A stretch of 64,000 bases of DNA from Bacteroidales bacterium (GCA_017961345.1 JAGCXP010000020.1:16719-80718); one strand, 5' to 3'. Positions 16,806 through 23,962 are shown, numbered from the stretch's first letter. Notes: generated by a model from the letters alone, not told the origin. Numbers and translations are program-made.

Positions 16806-17942
16806 CTACTTATCCCATTCGCTGGGCGACTGACCTGTAATCGTCATGAACGTGCGACTGAAAACGGAGGGCGATGAAAAGCCGCAGCAGGAGGAAATGT
16901 CGGCCATTTTCAGCTCGGGATTCTCGCTCATCAGGCGCTTTGCCTCCTCAATCCGGTAGCGGTTGACAAAAAGGTAAAAACTGCAGTCGTATTCCGCGTG
17001 GATAAACTGTGACAGATAGGTGCGGTTCATGGGCAGTACGCTCTGCAGATCCACCAGTTTGAAGTCCGGATTGCGATAGGGTTTCTCCTTTTCCATCCAT
17101 TCTTCCAGCGTCCGGCGATATTCCTCGTTGGGCTGTGTCTGATTTTCTTCCTCAGAAGTGTTGTTTTTGATGGACTGCAGGATTTGCTCCCACGGGTCCC
17201 GGCGGAACAGAACCAGATCCGTTCCGTAAGTCAGGGCGAAGATGACCAGCCATTGCTGTGTGAATCCTCGCGCGGGGGAATGGGAAACGCAGATGTTAAG
17301 ATACTCTGCGCCGACTAAGAGGCCTATGCACATGTAACGCATAACGCTCTTTTCGTCGAAGTCCTCCAGGGAGGAGAAGTTGTCTTCGCACCAGATTTTG
17401 TATTCGCGTATGTGGGTAAACAGCAGCGCGAGGAGGAAGGCCGGATACAAGGCGATAATAATTCGCAGACTGAAAGGAAGGAAATAGTCCAGCGCTACCA
17501 GTGCGAACATAGGTAGGACCTGATACATGGCCCGCCGGGGATTCATCCATCCCGGACGGAGCGCTTCCGTGGGAAAAAGGAGCAGAGACCAGCCCAGCAG
17601 GTTGCCCAGTGCGAGCTCCATGGTGGTAAGTTTGTAGGCACCCATATTCATCACGGGTTTGCCCATAAACAGCCAGGATACGACATAAATCCCGTCCAAA
17701 ACGCCCCAGAGAACAAGTGTCCAACCCCAGACCAGGCGTGCACGGTCCCCCTCCGTGTGCCGGAAGGTAATCCAGGCGCAGCAAAAGGCGATGGCGGTCG
17801 AGGCCGACATAAGAATGGGCGTAATGGCGCCGTCAAAATATTCGCCGGGAATAAAACGCGATGCCCACATGCTCAACGCCACAGTGGCGGTGAGTATGAC
17901 GGCGAAACAGAGTTCGTACTTATAATGGGTGAAGATTGTCAT
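16806..17942 (-). CDS. Membrane-anchored AraC-family transcriptional regulator
   Basis: The 378-residue product has about six hydrophobic helices in residues 10-235 and a C-terminal AraC/XylS DNA-binding domain (about 275-378): 'MNRTYLSQFIHAEYDCSF' is the first helix-turn-helix region and 'MADISSCCGFSSPSVFSRTF' the second. A membrane sensor joined directly to an AraC domain, without periplasmic sensor or kinase parts, is a common Bacteroidales architecture. It converges on the GH127 gene with a 20-base gap and has its own promoter at 17957-17964. The signal and target are unknown; regulation of the neighbouring GH127 gene is a guess from position. Confidence 0.87.
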   Translation of the reverse strand: MTIFTHYKYELCFAVILTATVALSMWASRFIPGEYFDGAITPILMSASTAIAFCCAWITFRHTEGDRARLVWGWTLVLWGVLDGIYVVSWLFMGKPVMNMGAYKLTTMELALGNLLGWSLLLFPTEALRPGWMNPRRAMYQVLPMFALVALDYFLPFSLRIIIALYPAFLLALLFTHIREYKIWCEDNFSSLEDFDEKSVMRYMCIGLLVGAEYLNICVSHSPARGFTQQWLVIFALTYGTDLVLFRRDPWEQILQSIKNNTSEEENQTQPNEEYRRTLEEWMEKEKPYRNPDFKLVDLQSVLPMNRTYLSQFIHAEYDCSFYLFVNRYRIEEAKRLMSENPELKMADISSCCGFSSPSVFSRTFMTITGQSPSEWDK

Positions 17943-17956
17943 TGCGTTTAATCCTT

Positions 17957-17964
17957 CAAAGGTA
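17957..17964 (-). promoter_or_regulatory. -7 element TAccTTTG for the AraC-type regulator
   Basis: On the minus strand TACCTTTG ends 14 bases before the ATG at 17942, predicting a leader of about ten bases. Confidence 0.7.
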
Positions 17965-17986
17965 AGGAAAAATCTTTGGTATCGTG

Positions 17987-18868
17987 CTATTTTATCACAA
18001 TGTCGTAGCGGAAGAGAAATTCTTCACCGGGTGCGAGGGCGTGGATGCAGTCGCGTTGCGAGATGTCGCCCGTGAAGCCGGAGCGGTCGGCAATGCCGCA
18101 CCAGGGTTCGAGGCAGACGAAGGGGCAGCCGGGTTTGAAGGGGGCCCAGAGCCCGAACGCTTCCGCCTGCGGACAGGCCACGCGAAGCACCTCCCGTTTG
18201 TTTTTGTCGAGTAGCGCGGCTGCGGATACAGCGCCGTCTTCGATGATAAAGGCGTCGTTCTTCCAGGTCGTGTCGGTAAGGACGATGAGCCCGTCTTCAT
18301 CGGTAGGAACAGGGGTAGGGGCGATGGAAACGCGCAGGCCGTCTTCGAGGGTGGAGCGCATCTTCGGGACGAAGGCGTTGCCCGCCTGGTCAAAGCAGCG
18401 GATGTAGCCGTGAATGGCATCGTTTTCCCGGAAGTCCGGCAGGAGGAAGGCGGGGTGCGCTCCGATTTGGAAATACATCGTTTCCGTGTCGTCATTGCGC
18501 ACAGTCCACCGGCAGGAGACGGTATCGCCTTCAAGGACGTAGGCCGCCTCCAGCGTGAATCGGTAGGGGTAGTTGTCGCGGGGCTCGGTCTGGACGTAGC
18601 GCCAGAGACCGCTGCCGTCGGCGTTTCCCGCCACTCGCTCGAAATCCACATCCCGCGCAAAGCCGTGCTGACGCATCGAAAATGCCTTGCCGCCGATGCG
18701 AAGGGTGTCTTCCGCCGGCCGTCCTACCGCCGGAAACAGAATGGGCGCCACCCGTCCCCAGAAGCGTTTGTCCGCGTTCCACATGTAGTCTTTTCCGGCT
18801 CGCCGGAGGCCGGTGAGTTCGGCGCCGCAGGGGGCGACCGTCAGAGAGATTTGAGAAGAGTCTGCCAT
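17987..18868 (-). CDS. Aldose 1-epimerase family protein (LacX-like)
   Basis: The 293-residue product starts at the ATG at 18868, which lies 15 bases after a promoter element; the longer reading would cross that promoter and run toward the divergent gene. Family landmarks are 'GAELTGLRRAGKDYMWNAD' near the start, 'QHGFARDVDFE' with the first conserved His, 'QIGAHPAFLLP' with the second, and 'CLEPWCGIADRSGF' with the catalytic Glu. Such proteins interconvert alpha and beta anomers of hexoses or act on related sugars or sugar phosphates. There is no signal peptide, so it is cytoplasmic. It is transcribed alone, in the same direction as the regulator that follows it. Confidence 0.85.
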   Translation of the reverse strand: MADSSQISLTVAPCGAELTGLRRAGKDYMWNADKRFWGRVAPILFPAVGRPAEDTLRIGGKAFSMRQHGFARDVDFERVAGNADGSGLWRYVQTEPRDNYPYRFTLEAAYVLEGDTVSCRWTVRNDDTETMYFQIGAHPAFLLPDFRENDAIHGYIRCFDQAGNAFVPKMRSTLEDGLRVSIAPTPVPTDEDGLIVLTDTTWKNDAFIIEDGAVSAAALLDKNKREVLRVACPQAEAFGLWAPFKPGCPFVCLEPWCGIADRSGFTGDISQRDCIHALAPGEEFLFRYDIVIK

Positions 18869-18883
18869 TGAGTACTGTTTTTG

Positions 18884-18891
18884 CAAAGGTA
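18884..18891 (-). promoter_or_regulatory. -7 element TAccTTTG for the epimerase-like gene
   Basis: On the minus strand TACCTTTG lies 15 bases before the ATG at 18868, which supports that start codon. It is divergent from the DUF4251 gene beginning at 18921. Confidence 0.7.
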
Positions 18892-18920
18892 AGATTTTAT
18901 TGATATTTGTCCTATAAATT

Positions 18921-19436
18921 ATGGAAGCCATGAAAGGAAAAGCATTTATTCTGGCGGTATTGGCAGCGCTCACGCTGTCCGTCGGTTGCGGCGCCGCCCG
19001 GCAGACGTCCGAAGAAAAAAACGCGGAGCAGAAGCGCACCGAAGAGGCGGTCAACCGTTGTCTGGATGAAAGGAATTATCAGATAGACATCGATTACATG
19101 ATGCCCCAGCGCGGGCCCGGAAAGAGCCTGACCGATTCGGACGGCATCAAGGTGGAGGGTTCGGTGCTTTCCTCTTACCTTCCCTACTTCGGGGTGGCCC
19201 ATTCCGTTCCTTATGGCGGCGGAAAGGGGCTCCATTTCAAAGAGACCATCGCAAAATATGAGGACGAAGGGTGGAAGAAAGACGGACGCGACATCAGCAT
19301 TTCCGTCTCCAACGACGAAGACAGTTACGTCTATCAGCTCACTGTCTATAAAAACGGAAATGTCTCCCTCACCGTCTCCTGTCAGAACAAGGACAGCATC
19401 TCGTATAGAGGTGAACTACGGTTGGGGGGAGAGTAG
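18921..19436 (+). CDS. DUF4251 family lipoprotein
   Basis: The 171-residue product has a lipoprotein signal (LSVGC lipobox); the in-frame ATG at 18930 is an equally good start. After a charged helix come the DUF4251 landmarks: 'YQIDIDYMMPQRGPGKSLT', 'SSYLPYFGVAHSVPYGGG', 'GLHFKE', 'LTVYKNGNVSLTVSCQNKDS' and 'ISYRGEL'. The family is common in Bacteroidetes, probably periplasmic or outer-membrane attached, with no assigned role. A weak element GATATTTG at about 18902-18909 is the only promoter candidate. Confidence 0.82.
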   Translation: MEAMKGKAFILAVLAALTLSVGCGAARQTSEEKNAEQKRTEEAVNRCLDERNYQIDIDYMMPQRGPGKSLTDSDGIKVEGSVLSSYLPYFGVAHSVPYGGGKGLHFKETIAKYEDEGWKKDGRDISISVSNDEDSYVYQLTVYKNGNVSLTVSCQNKDSISYRGELRLGGE

Positions 19437-19460
19437 GTTACTTTTTATCATAATTATTGT

Positions 19461-19468
19461 TACCTTTG
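19461..19468 (+). promoter_or_regulatory. -7 element TAccTTTG for the small ORF and fimbrillin-like gene
   Basis: TACCTTTG lies 41 bases before the small ORF at 19510 and 189 bases before the lipoprotein start at 19658. The small ORF therefore fills most of what would otherwise be an unusually long leader. Confidence 0.7.
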
Positions 19469-19509
19469 CGGCCGTTTTCGCAATTTTGTTTGTGTTAAAA
19501 CGGTAACAA

Positions 19510-19638
19510 ATGGAAGATTTACACATAATCACGTATGAACCGCCCATGGTGGGGGTCATTGAGGTTGAGTCGGAAGGAATTGTCTGTGCCAGCGGAGAGA
19601 TTCCTGATTTGGTACACGGCTGGGATCTGTATTTTTAA
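19510..19638 (+). CDS. Small 42-residue protein upstream of fimbrillin-like gene
   Basis: An ATG-to-TAA frame of 42 codons runs from 19510 to 19638, between the promoter at 19461-19468 and the fimbrillin-like gene 19 bases further on. The peptide begins MEDLHIITYEPP, contains 'VIEVESEGIVCASGEIP' and ends 'GWDLYF'. It is acidic, has one cysteine and an aromatic tail, and no signal sequence. I have seen unnamed Bacteroidales peptides of this look (a YxxP start, an ExEG(I/V)xCASG core, a Trp-Asp tail), but I cannot name a family. It could be a translated leader, a small secreted or regulatory peptide, or a fimbrial accessory. Confidence 0.6.
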   Translation: MEDLHIITYEPPMVGVIEVESEGIVCASGEIPDLVHGWDLYF

Positions 19639-19657
19639 CCTGTTAATTGTCAGCAAG

Positions 19658-20704
19658 ATGAAACGCATCATAACGAGTATGGTTATGACGGCCTGTGCGG
19701 CTGTGCTGATGAGTAGCTGCCAGAAGACGCCGGCTGAAAAGAAGGAAGGCACTCCCATGACAATCCAGGCGTCCGTCGTTGCTTCGGCGAACACGAAGAC
19801 ACTCTATGATTACACGGACGACAAGGCGCTGGAAGGTTTTTGGGATTCGTATGAAGCCATTACGGTGGTCTCTTTCGGCGAGAACGGCATCACGGCTGTC
19901 GACGAGTTTGTTTCTACCGGTGAGGCGGGCCGCAAGAAAGCGGAGTTCTCCGGGACCTGGTGCGGAAACGAGGGGGACAAGATTATCTGCCTTTATCCGT
20001 CAGTGGACACGTACGCAGGTAATTCGATCTTCGATGGCGTGAGGGAGGGATCACCAACCATTTATATGAGAAGCCTTTCGACCGCTTCGGGCGCCCTGCA
20101 GCATGATGATACGGGATCTATCTCCGACGTCGACCTTATGCTCGGCGAGGTGAAGGTCTCCGGCGATGTCGCCCACGTGTATCTGGAACACCAGTTAGCC
20201 GTGTTCCGTATCGAGGTGACCCTGAGGAATTTTCCGTACGAAGCTCCTCCCGGTTCGCCTTTCGACCAGGCCAGGATCAATTCAATCCGTATCAAGTGCA
20301 TCGATCCCGATTCGGAAGAAGAGGAAGAGTGGGGGGTGAACGGAGATCCGGTCTTTGTCCGATTCTCTGGTATTGATGTGACTACCGAAAGCTACACGGG
20401 AAAGCCCTTTACGATCGAGAGAGGACCGCTGGACTATTACCTGCTAGATTCCGGCAATAACAGCGACCTCACGCTGATGGATGAGGATGTGGTCGAAAAG
20501 ACTTTCTTCGTGCCTGTCCGATTCGACAAAGACCTCGAGGAGGGATATGAACTGTGCCTCCAGTTCGGCGGCAACTATTACGACGACGAAGAGGAGCGCC
20601 GAAATTCGGTTACCGTCTTCCCCGGCTGCGACATGCGGAAGACAATCACGTCCAAGCTTCCGCTCGAAAATGGCAGGGTTTACGGATTCGAGGTAACGAT
20701 ATAA
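19658..20704 (+). CDS. Fimbrillin-like (Mfa-like) lipoprotein
   Basis: The 348-residue product begins at the ATG at 19658 with a lipoprotein signal (LMSSC lipobox). Its pattern matches Bacteroidales fimbrillins: an early 'TKTLYDY' segment, a domain rich in beta strands with 'GDKIICLYPS', and the 'AHVYLEHQLAVFRIEVTL' strand that resembles the conserved inner strand of Mfa-like proteins, ending in 'NGRVYGFEVTI'. Type V fimbrillins are exported as lipoproteins and cleaved before polymerising, though many homologues are simply surface lipoproteins. The other fimbrial genes (anchor, tip) are not present, so it is either a solitary adhesin or part of a minimal unit with the small upstream ORF. Confidence 0.6.
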   Translation: MKRIITSMVMTACAAVLMSSCQKTPAEKKEGTPMTIQASVVASANTKTLYDYTDDKALEGFWDSYEAITVVSFGENGITAVDEFVSTGEAGRKKAEFSGTWCGNEGDKIICLYPSVDTYAGNSIFDGVREGSPTIYMRSLSTASGALQHDDTGSISDVDLMLGEVKVSGDVAHVYLEHQLAVFRIEVTLRNFPYEAPPGSPFDQARINSIRIKCIDPDSEEEEEWGVNGDPVFVRFSGIDVTTESYTGKPFTIERGPLDYYLLDSGNNSDLTLMDEDVVEKTFFVPVRFDKDLEEGYELCLQFGGNYYDDEEERRNSVTVFPGCDMRKTITSKLPLENGRVYGFEVTI

Positions 20705-20737
20705 GCGTGCGCAGGTCCCCGCCGGGGAAGTCAATAC

Positions 20738-20755
20738 TGTTTATTGCGTTAAACA
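20738..20755. promoter_or_regulatory. Imperfect palindromic operator-like site (copy 1)
   Basis: The sequence TGTTTATTGCGTTAAACA is an 18-bp near-palindrome that differs at two positions from the perfect copy at 20771-20788. The two centres are 33 bp apart, about three turns of the helix, so a regulator could occupy both on the same face of the DNA. The pair lies just upstream of the AAA/DUF4143 gene. Confidence 0.65.
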
Positions 20756-20770
20756 AAAATCGGCAAAATT

Positions 20771-20788
20771 TGTTTATTGCAATAAACA
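20771..20788. promoter_or_regulatory. Perfect 18-bp palindromic operator-like site (copy 2)
   Basis: TGTTTATTGCAATAAACA reads the same on both strands over all 18 bases. It ends four bases before the -7 element at 20793-20800, so a bound protein would cover the region where the -33 element should be. This is a good geometry for repression of the ATPase gene. Confidence 0.7.
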
Positions 20789-20792
20789 TTTG

Positions 20793-20800
20793 TATCTTTG
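20793..20800 (+). promoter_or_regulatory. -7 element TAtcTTTG for the AAA/DUF4143 gene
   Basis: TATCTTTG ends 16 bases before the ATG at 20817 and directly follows the second palindrome, predicting a leader of about ten bases. Confidence 0.75.
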
Positions 20801-20816
20801 CGAAAAACCAAGCCCT

Positions 20817-22028
20817 ATGGAGCCTTTATTTGAAAGACATATTGAGTATTTGACCGACGTTCCCACCGCTTTTGAGCGGGAACTGATGCAGACGATAGAC
20901 TGGGATTCGCGCCTGATTCTCATCCGTGGCCCCAAAGGGGTCGGGAAGTCCACGCTGATGCAGCAGTATCTGCTGAAGCATTATGAAGTTACGGACAGGC
21001 ACGCCTTGTATTGTTCGGCGGACTCGTCATATTTTTCCACGCATTCGCTCGTGGATACGGCAGCGGCATTTGTCCGCCAGGGCGGGAAGCATCTATTCAT
21101 TGACGAAATCCACAAATATGACGGCTGGAGCCGGGAAATCAAGGAAATATATGACCTCTATAAGGGGCTAAAGGTGGTAATGAGCGGTTCATCGCTCATT
21201 CAACTGAACGATGGGCGAGCCGATTTGTCCAGACGGCAGGACGTGTACGACATGAGCGGGCTCTCCTTCCGGGAATATCTTTGGTTCCGGACCGGCAAGA
21301 AAATAGAACCCATCACGTTGGAACGGTTGTTAACAGACGTCGGTGCATTCTGCACAAAGGTCCGCTCGCAATATCGTCCGCTGGAATTCTTCGAAGATTA
21401 CCTGCGGATGGGCTACTTCCCATTCTCCTTTGAAAAGAAGAACACCTACAAGACGCTGATTGAGAATGTCTGTTCCTATATCATCGAGGCAGAATTGACA
21501 GCATACCGGGGCGTGAGTCAGGAAAACACCCGCAAGATCAAGGCGTTGCTGCAAGTGATTGCCGGGATGCTTCCTTATCAGGTTGACATCTCCAAGTTAT
21601 CCAAGAGCGTAAGCATCGACCGCGTTACGCTTATCCGCTACTTGAAGTATCTGGATGAAGCCAAACTTACCCGGAACTTGTTCTCCGAGGTGGATACGGT
21701 AACGGATTTGCAGAAACCGGACAAGTTGTTGCTGGAGAACACCAATTTGATATATGCGTATAGTTCGTCTGCCCCGGAGATCGGCACCGTTAGAGAGACG
21801 TTCTTCTGTAATCAACTGGCTTCTGCAGGACATTTGGTTGAGTACGGCGGGGCCAAGACGGGCGACTTCCGGATTGACAAGACTCGGGTCATCGAAGTTG
21901 GCGGGGCAGGGAAAGACTTCTCGCAGATTAGTGACGAGGACATCCCCAACGCTGCATTAGCCGTTGATAATATGGATATGGCCAGTGGAAAGAAAATCCC
22001 GCTTTGGGCCTTTGGGTTCCTATACTGA
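20817..22028 (+). CDS. AAA_14/DUF4143 family ATPase
   Basis: The 403-residue product has an N-terminal P-loop ATPase domain with Walker A 'GPKGVGKST' (residues 38-46) and Walker B 'HLFIDEIHK' (92-100), sensor-like 'VVMSGSS' and then a DUF4143 C-terminal half. A winged-helix-like segment lies at about 250-290 ('ISKLSKSVSIDRVTLIRYLKYLDEAKL'; key residues only). The end ('TRVIEVGG') resembles the restriction-endonuclease-like core of the family. These proteins are abundant, variable and horizontally mobile in Bacteroidetes; function is unsettled. The ATG at 20817 fits the promoter at 20793. Codon use and base composition look more AT-rich than the neighbours, consistent with transfer. The two palindromes upstream suggest dedicated, perhaps autogenous, control. 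Confidence 0.85.
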   Translation: MEPLFERHIEYLTDVPTAFERELMQTIDWDSRLILIRGPKGVGKSTLMQQYLLKHYEVTDRHALYCSADSSYFSTHSLVDTAAAFVRQGGKHLFIDEIHKYDGWSREIKEIYDLYKGLKVVMSGSSLIQLNDGRADLSRRQDVYDMSGLSFREYLWFRTGKKIEPITLERLLTDVGAFCTKVRSQYRPLEFFEDYLRMGYFPFSFEKKNTYKTLIENVCSYIIEAELTAYRGVSQENTRKIKALLQVIAGMLPYQVDISKLSKSVSIDRVTLIRYLKYLDEAKLTRNLFSEVDTVTDLQKPDKLLLENTNLIYAYSSSAPEIGTVRETFFCNQLASAGHLVEYGGAKTGDFRIDKTRVIEVGGAGKDFSQISDEDIPNAALAVDNMDMASGKKIPLWAFGFLY

Positions 22029-22305
22029 TTGCCTCCCTCGCCCCATCAAATCGGGATTTTCGTATTGTCCCCAAAGTGTATTGTTTTAAATTTGCTCCCT
22101 CACTCACCAGAGGGATTTGTCCGGCCTGCGGCCGTCCACATCCCTTGACTCCTCGCCGGAGGGGCCCTTGCGAATTGTGGAATGGCATCCCGGCCACTCC
22201 GTGGCCTTTGGAGCTTTTTCGCTGTCTGTCCTTATGCAAGCAAGCTTGCAACGGCCATCCATCAAAAAAGCACCGCAGCTTGCGCTGCGATGCCATTCCT
22301 TATCG
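22029..22305. repeat. Hairpin-rich spacer with nested inverted repeats
   Basis: This 277-base gap has no plausible gene. It holds several short hairpins: GGCCAC-TCC-GTGGCC at 22192-22206, a CTCC/GGAG hairpin near 22150-22161, a GCAAGCTTGC palindrome near 22239-22248, and the tRNA terminator at 22264-22289. An 11-bp inverted repeat, GGAATGGCATC at 22179-22189 and GATGCCATTCC at 22289-22299, brackets the inner part. A 13-bp piece identical to the 3' end of the adjacent tRNA-Ser (TCCCTCACTCACC at 22096-22108) lies in opposite orientation to the tRNA. It looks like a mobile or interspersed repeat remnant rather than random spacer. Confidence 0.5.
22264..22289 (-). terminator. Rho-independent terminator of tRNA-Ser
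   Basis: On the minus strand a CGCAGC-GCAA-GCTGCG hairpin (six base pairs with a GCAA tetraloop, 22274-22289) is followed by GTGC and a run of six T residues (22264-22269). It begins 17 bases after the 3' end of the tRNA. Confidence 0.75.
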
Positions 22306-22390
22306 CGGTGAGTGAGGGATTCGAACCCCCGGTACCTTGCGGCACACCTGTTTTCGAGGCAGGCTCCTTCAACCACTCGGACAACTCACC
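22306..22390 (-). tRNA. tRNA-Ser, anticodon CGA
   Basis: The minus strand folds into an 85-nt class II tRNA. The acceptor GGTGAGT pairs with ACTCACC, the discriminator base is G, the T loop is TTCGAAT with a five-pair stem, and there is a long variable arm, as expected for serine. The anticodon loop is CTCGAAA; the CGA anticodon is complementary to 22354-22356. The last pair of the anticodon stem (31-39) is C-A rather than a Watson-Crick pair. CCA is not encoded. A TAtcTTTG element lies 10 bases upstream and a terminator follows. Confidence 0.93.
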
Positions 22391-22399
22391 TTTGCGGGG

Positions 22400-22407
22400 C
22401 AAAGATA
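22400..22407 (-). promoter_or_regulatory. -7 element TAtcTTTG for tRNA-Ser
   Basis: On the minus strand TATCTTTG lies nine bases before the first base of the tRNA, so the primary transcript has only a very short 5' extension. Confidence 0.7.
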
Positions 22408-22439
22408 GGGATTTTTCGTGGAAGTCGATGAAAAAAGAG

Positions 22440-22447
22440 TATCTTTG
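22440..22447 (+). promoter_or_regulatory. -7 element TAtcTTTG for the organophosphate transporter gene
   Basis: TATCTTTG lies 43 bases before the transporter ATG at 22491 and is divergent from the tRNA promoter 33 bases away. Confidence 0.7.
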
Positions 22448-22490
22448 CGTAGTAAAATGCGAAAAAATTCGCGTATAAGCAGTTGAAACT

Positions 22491-23867
22491 ATGCTTTCTT
22501 TCCTGAAGCAACCCCCTTATCTGCTCGAAGATACCTCCCCGGAGGCGGATGCGCGTTATCACCGCCTGCGCTGGCAGGTGTTTATCGGCGCGTTTATCGG
22601 TTATGCCGGATTCTACCTGGTGCGGAAGAACTTCTCGATGGCGATTCCCGCCCTGGCGCCGCTGGGTTTCGAGAAGACGGAACTGGGCATTGTGCTGTCG
22701 ATGAACGCGGTGGCGTACGCCCTGTCGAAATTCCTGATGGGGAGCGTGTCGGACCGTTCGAATGCGCGGGCGTTCCTGCCGCTGGGACTCATCCTGACGG
22801 CGATTTCGATGTGCTTTATGATTGTGCCGATTCAGTGGATCGGGGTGGAGAGAAAGGCGCTGGCGATTGTGGTGATGGCGGCGCTGAACTTCCTCGTGGG
22901 CTGGTTCAACGGGATGGGCTGGCCGCCCTGCGGACGGGTGATGACGCACTGGTTTTCCGTGAGCGAACGGGGGACGATGATGAGCATCTGGAACTGTGCG
23001 CACAACGTGGGCGGAGCGCTCGTGGGCCCGATGGCGACCTACGGGGCGGCGTGGTTCGGCAGCTGGTTTTATGGCAGCCAGAGCGAAATGTATTTTCTGA
23101 TCGGTACCTTTGCGTTCCCGGCGGCGACAGCGATATTGATTGCGCTGCTCGCGTATATATTAATAAGGGATACGCCCCAGTCCTGCGGCCTCCCCTCGGT
23201 GGAGAAGTGGCGGAACGACTATCCCCGCAATTACTCCGAGAAGTCCGAGCAGACGCTTTCCGCGAAAGAAATCTTTTTCCACCACGTGCTCAACAACAAA
23301 CTGCTGTGGTTCGTGGCGCTGTCGAACGCCTTTGTCTATATGGTCCGCTACGGCTGCCTGGACTGGGCTCCGACGATTCTGACCGAGAAAGGAATCGACC
23401 TCAAGAGCGCGGGCTGGGCCTATTTCGCCTATGAGTTCGCCGCCATTCCGGGGACGCTCCTTTGCGGCTGGCTGTCCGACAAACTCTTCCACGGGCGCAG
23501 GGCCCTTCCGACCATTCTTTTCATGGTGCTGGTGGCCGTTTTCATCGTGCTTTACTGGGCGTTTATCGACAACCTGACCGTGGTCATCATCGCGCTGATC
23601 GGCATCGGCTTCTTTATCTACGGACCCGTGATGCTTATCGGCGTGCAGGCGCTCGACCTCGCCCCCAAGAACGCGGCGGGTACGGCGGCCGGATTCACCG
23701 GCTTTTTCGGTTATTTCTTCGGCACGGCCATTCTGGCGAACGTGGTCATCGGCGCGGTGGCGCAGTCCTTCGGCTGGAACCAGACGTTCCTGCTACTGCT
23801 GGGGGCCTGCTTCCTGTCCATCGTCTTTATGTCGCTGACGCTTCGGGAGGAGTACCGAAAGTCATAA
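22491..23867 (+). CDS. MFS organophosphate:phosphate antiporter (GlpT/UhpT family)
   Basis: The 458-residue product has 12 predicted membrane helices. Helix 1 carries the family signature 'GYAGFYLVRKNFSMAIP' (about residues 37-53), whose Arg is part of the phosphate-binding site. Other family features are 'LSMNAVAYALSKFLMGSVSDRSNAR' in helix 2/loop and 'FNGMGWPPCGRVMTHWF' in helix 4. It exchanges cytoplasmic phosphate for an external phosphorylated compound, most likely glycerol-3-phosphate; hexose phosphate is the alternative. It stands alone; the next unit is the ribosomal operon with its own promoter. Confidence 0.88.
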   Translation: MLSFLKQPPYLLEDTSPEADARYHRLRWQVFIGAFIGYAGFYLVRKNFSMAIPALAPLGFEKTELGIVLSMNAVAYALSKFLMGSVSDRSNARAFLPLGLILTAISMCFMIVPIQWIGVERKALAIVVMAALNFLVGWFNGMGWPPCGRVMTHWFSVSERGTMMSIWNCAHNVGGALVGPMATYGAAWFGSWFYGSQSEMYFLIGTFAFPAATAILIALLAYILIRDTPQSCGLPSVEKWRNDYPRNYSEKSEQTLSAKEIFFHHVLNNKLLWFVALSNAFVYMVRYGCLDWAPTILTEKGIDLKSAGWAYFAYEFAAIPGTLLCGWLSDKLFHGRRALPTILFMVLVAVFIVLYWAFIDNLTVVIIALIGIGFFIYGPVMLIGVQALDLAPKNAAGTAAGFTGFFGYFFGTAILANVVIGAVAQSFGWNQTFLLLLGACFLSIVFMSLTLREEYRKS

Positions 23868-23893
23868 AATTTTGATTTTTAAGAAATTCGTCG

Positions 23894-23901
23894 TATATTT
23901 G
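23894..23901 (+). promoter_or_regulatory. -7 element TAtaTTTG for the rplC operon
   Basis: TATATTTG lies 61 bases before the rplC ATG. It gives the ribosomal block its own promoter directly before rplC, so rpsJ is not expected to be co-transcribed from upstream. Confidence 0.8.
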
Positions 23902-23928
23902 CAGCCCACAAAATTGCCTTGTGGGCTG
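23902..23928 (+). promoter_or_regulatory. 5' leader stem-loop of the ribosomal operon
   Basis: CAGCCCACAA (23902-23911) and TTGTGGGCTG (23919-23928) form a perfect ten-pair stem with a seven-base AATTGCC loop. It starts at or within a few bases of the predicted transcription start and is followed by 34 AT-rich bases to the ATG. It has no T-run, so it is not a terminator. It could stabilise the mRNA 5' end or be a binding site for a ribosomal protein in feedback control. This role is inference. Confidence 0.6.
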
Positions 23929-23962
23929 TAATTTATTTATTATCAATTAATTAACGAAACCA

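Noticed and set aside
20705-20816. CRISPR-like repeat pair
   Set aside because: There are only two copies of 18 bp with a 15-bp gap and they are palindromic beside a promoter; this is an operator arrangement, not an array.
22104-22376. 90-codon frame reading through tRNA-Ser
   Set aside because: It overlaps the tRNA and its terminator; such frames over tRNAs are spurious.
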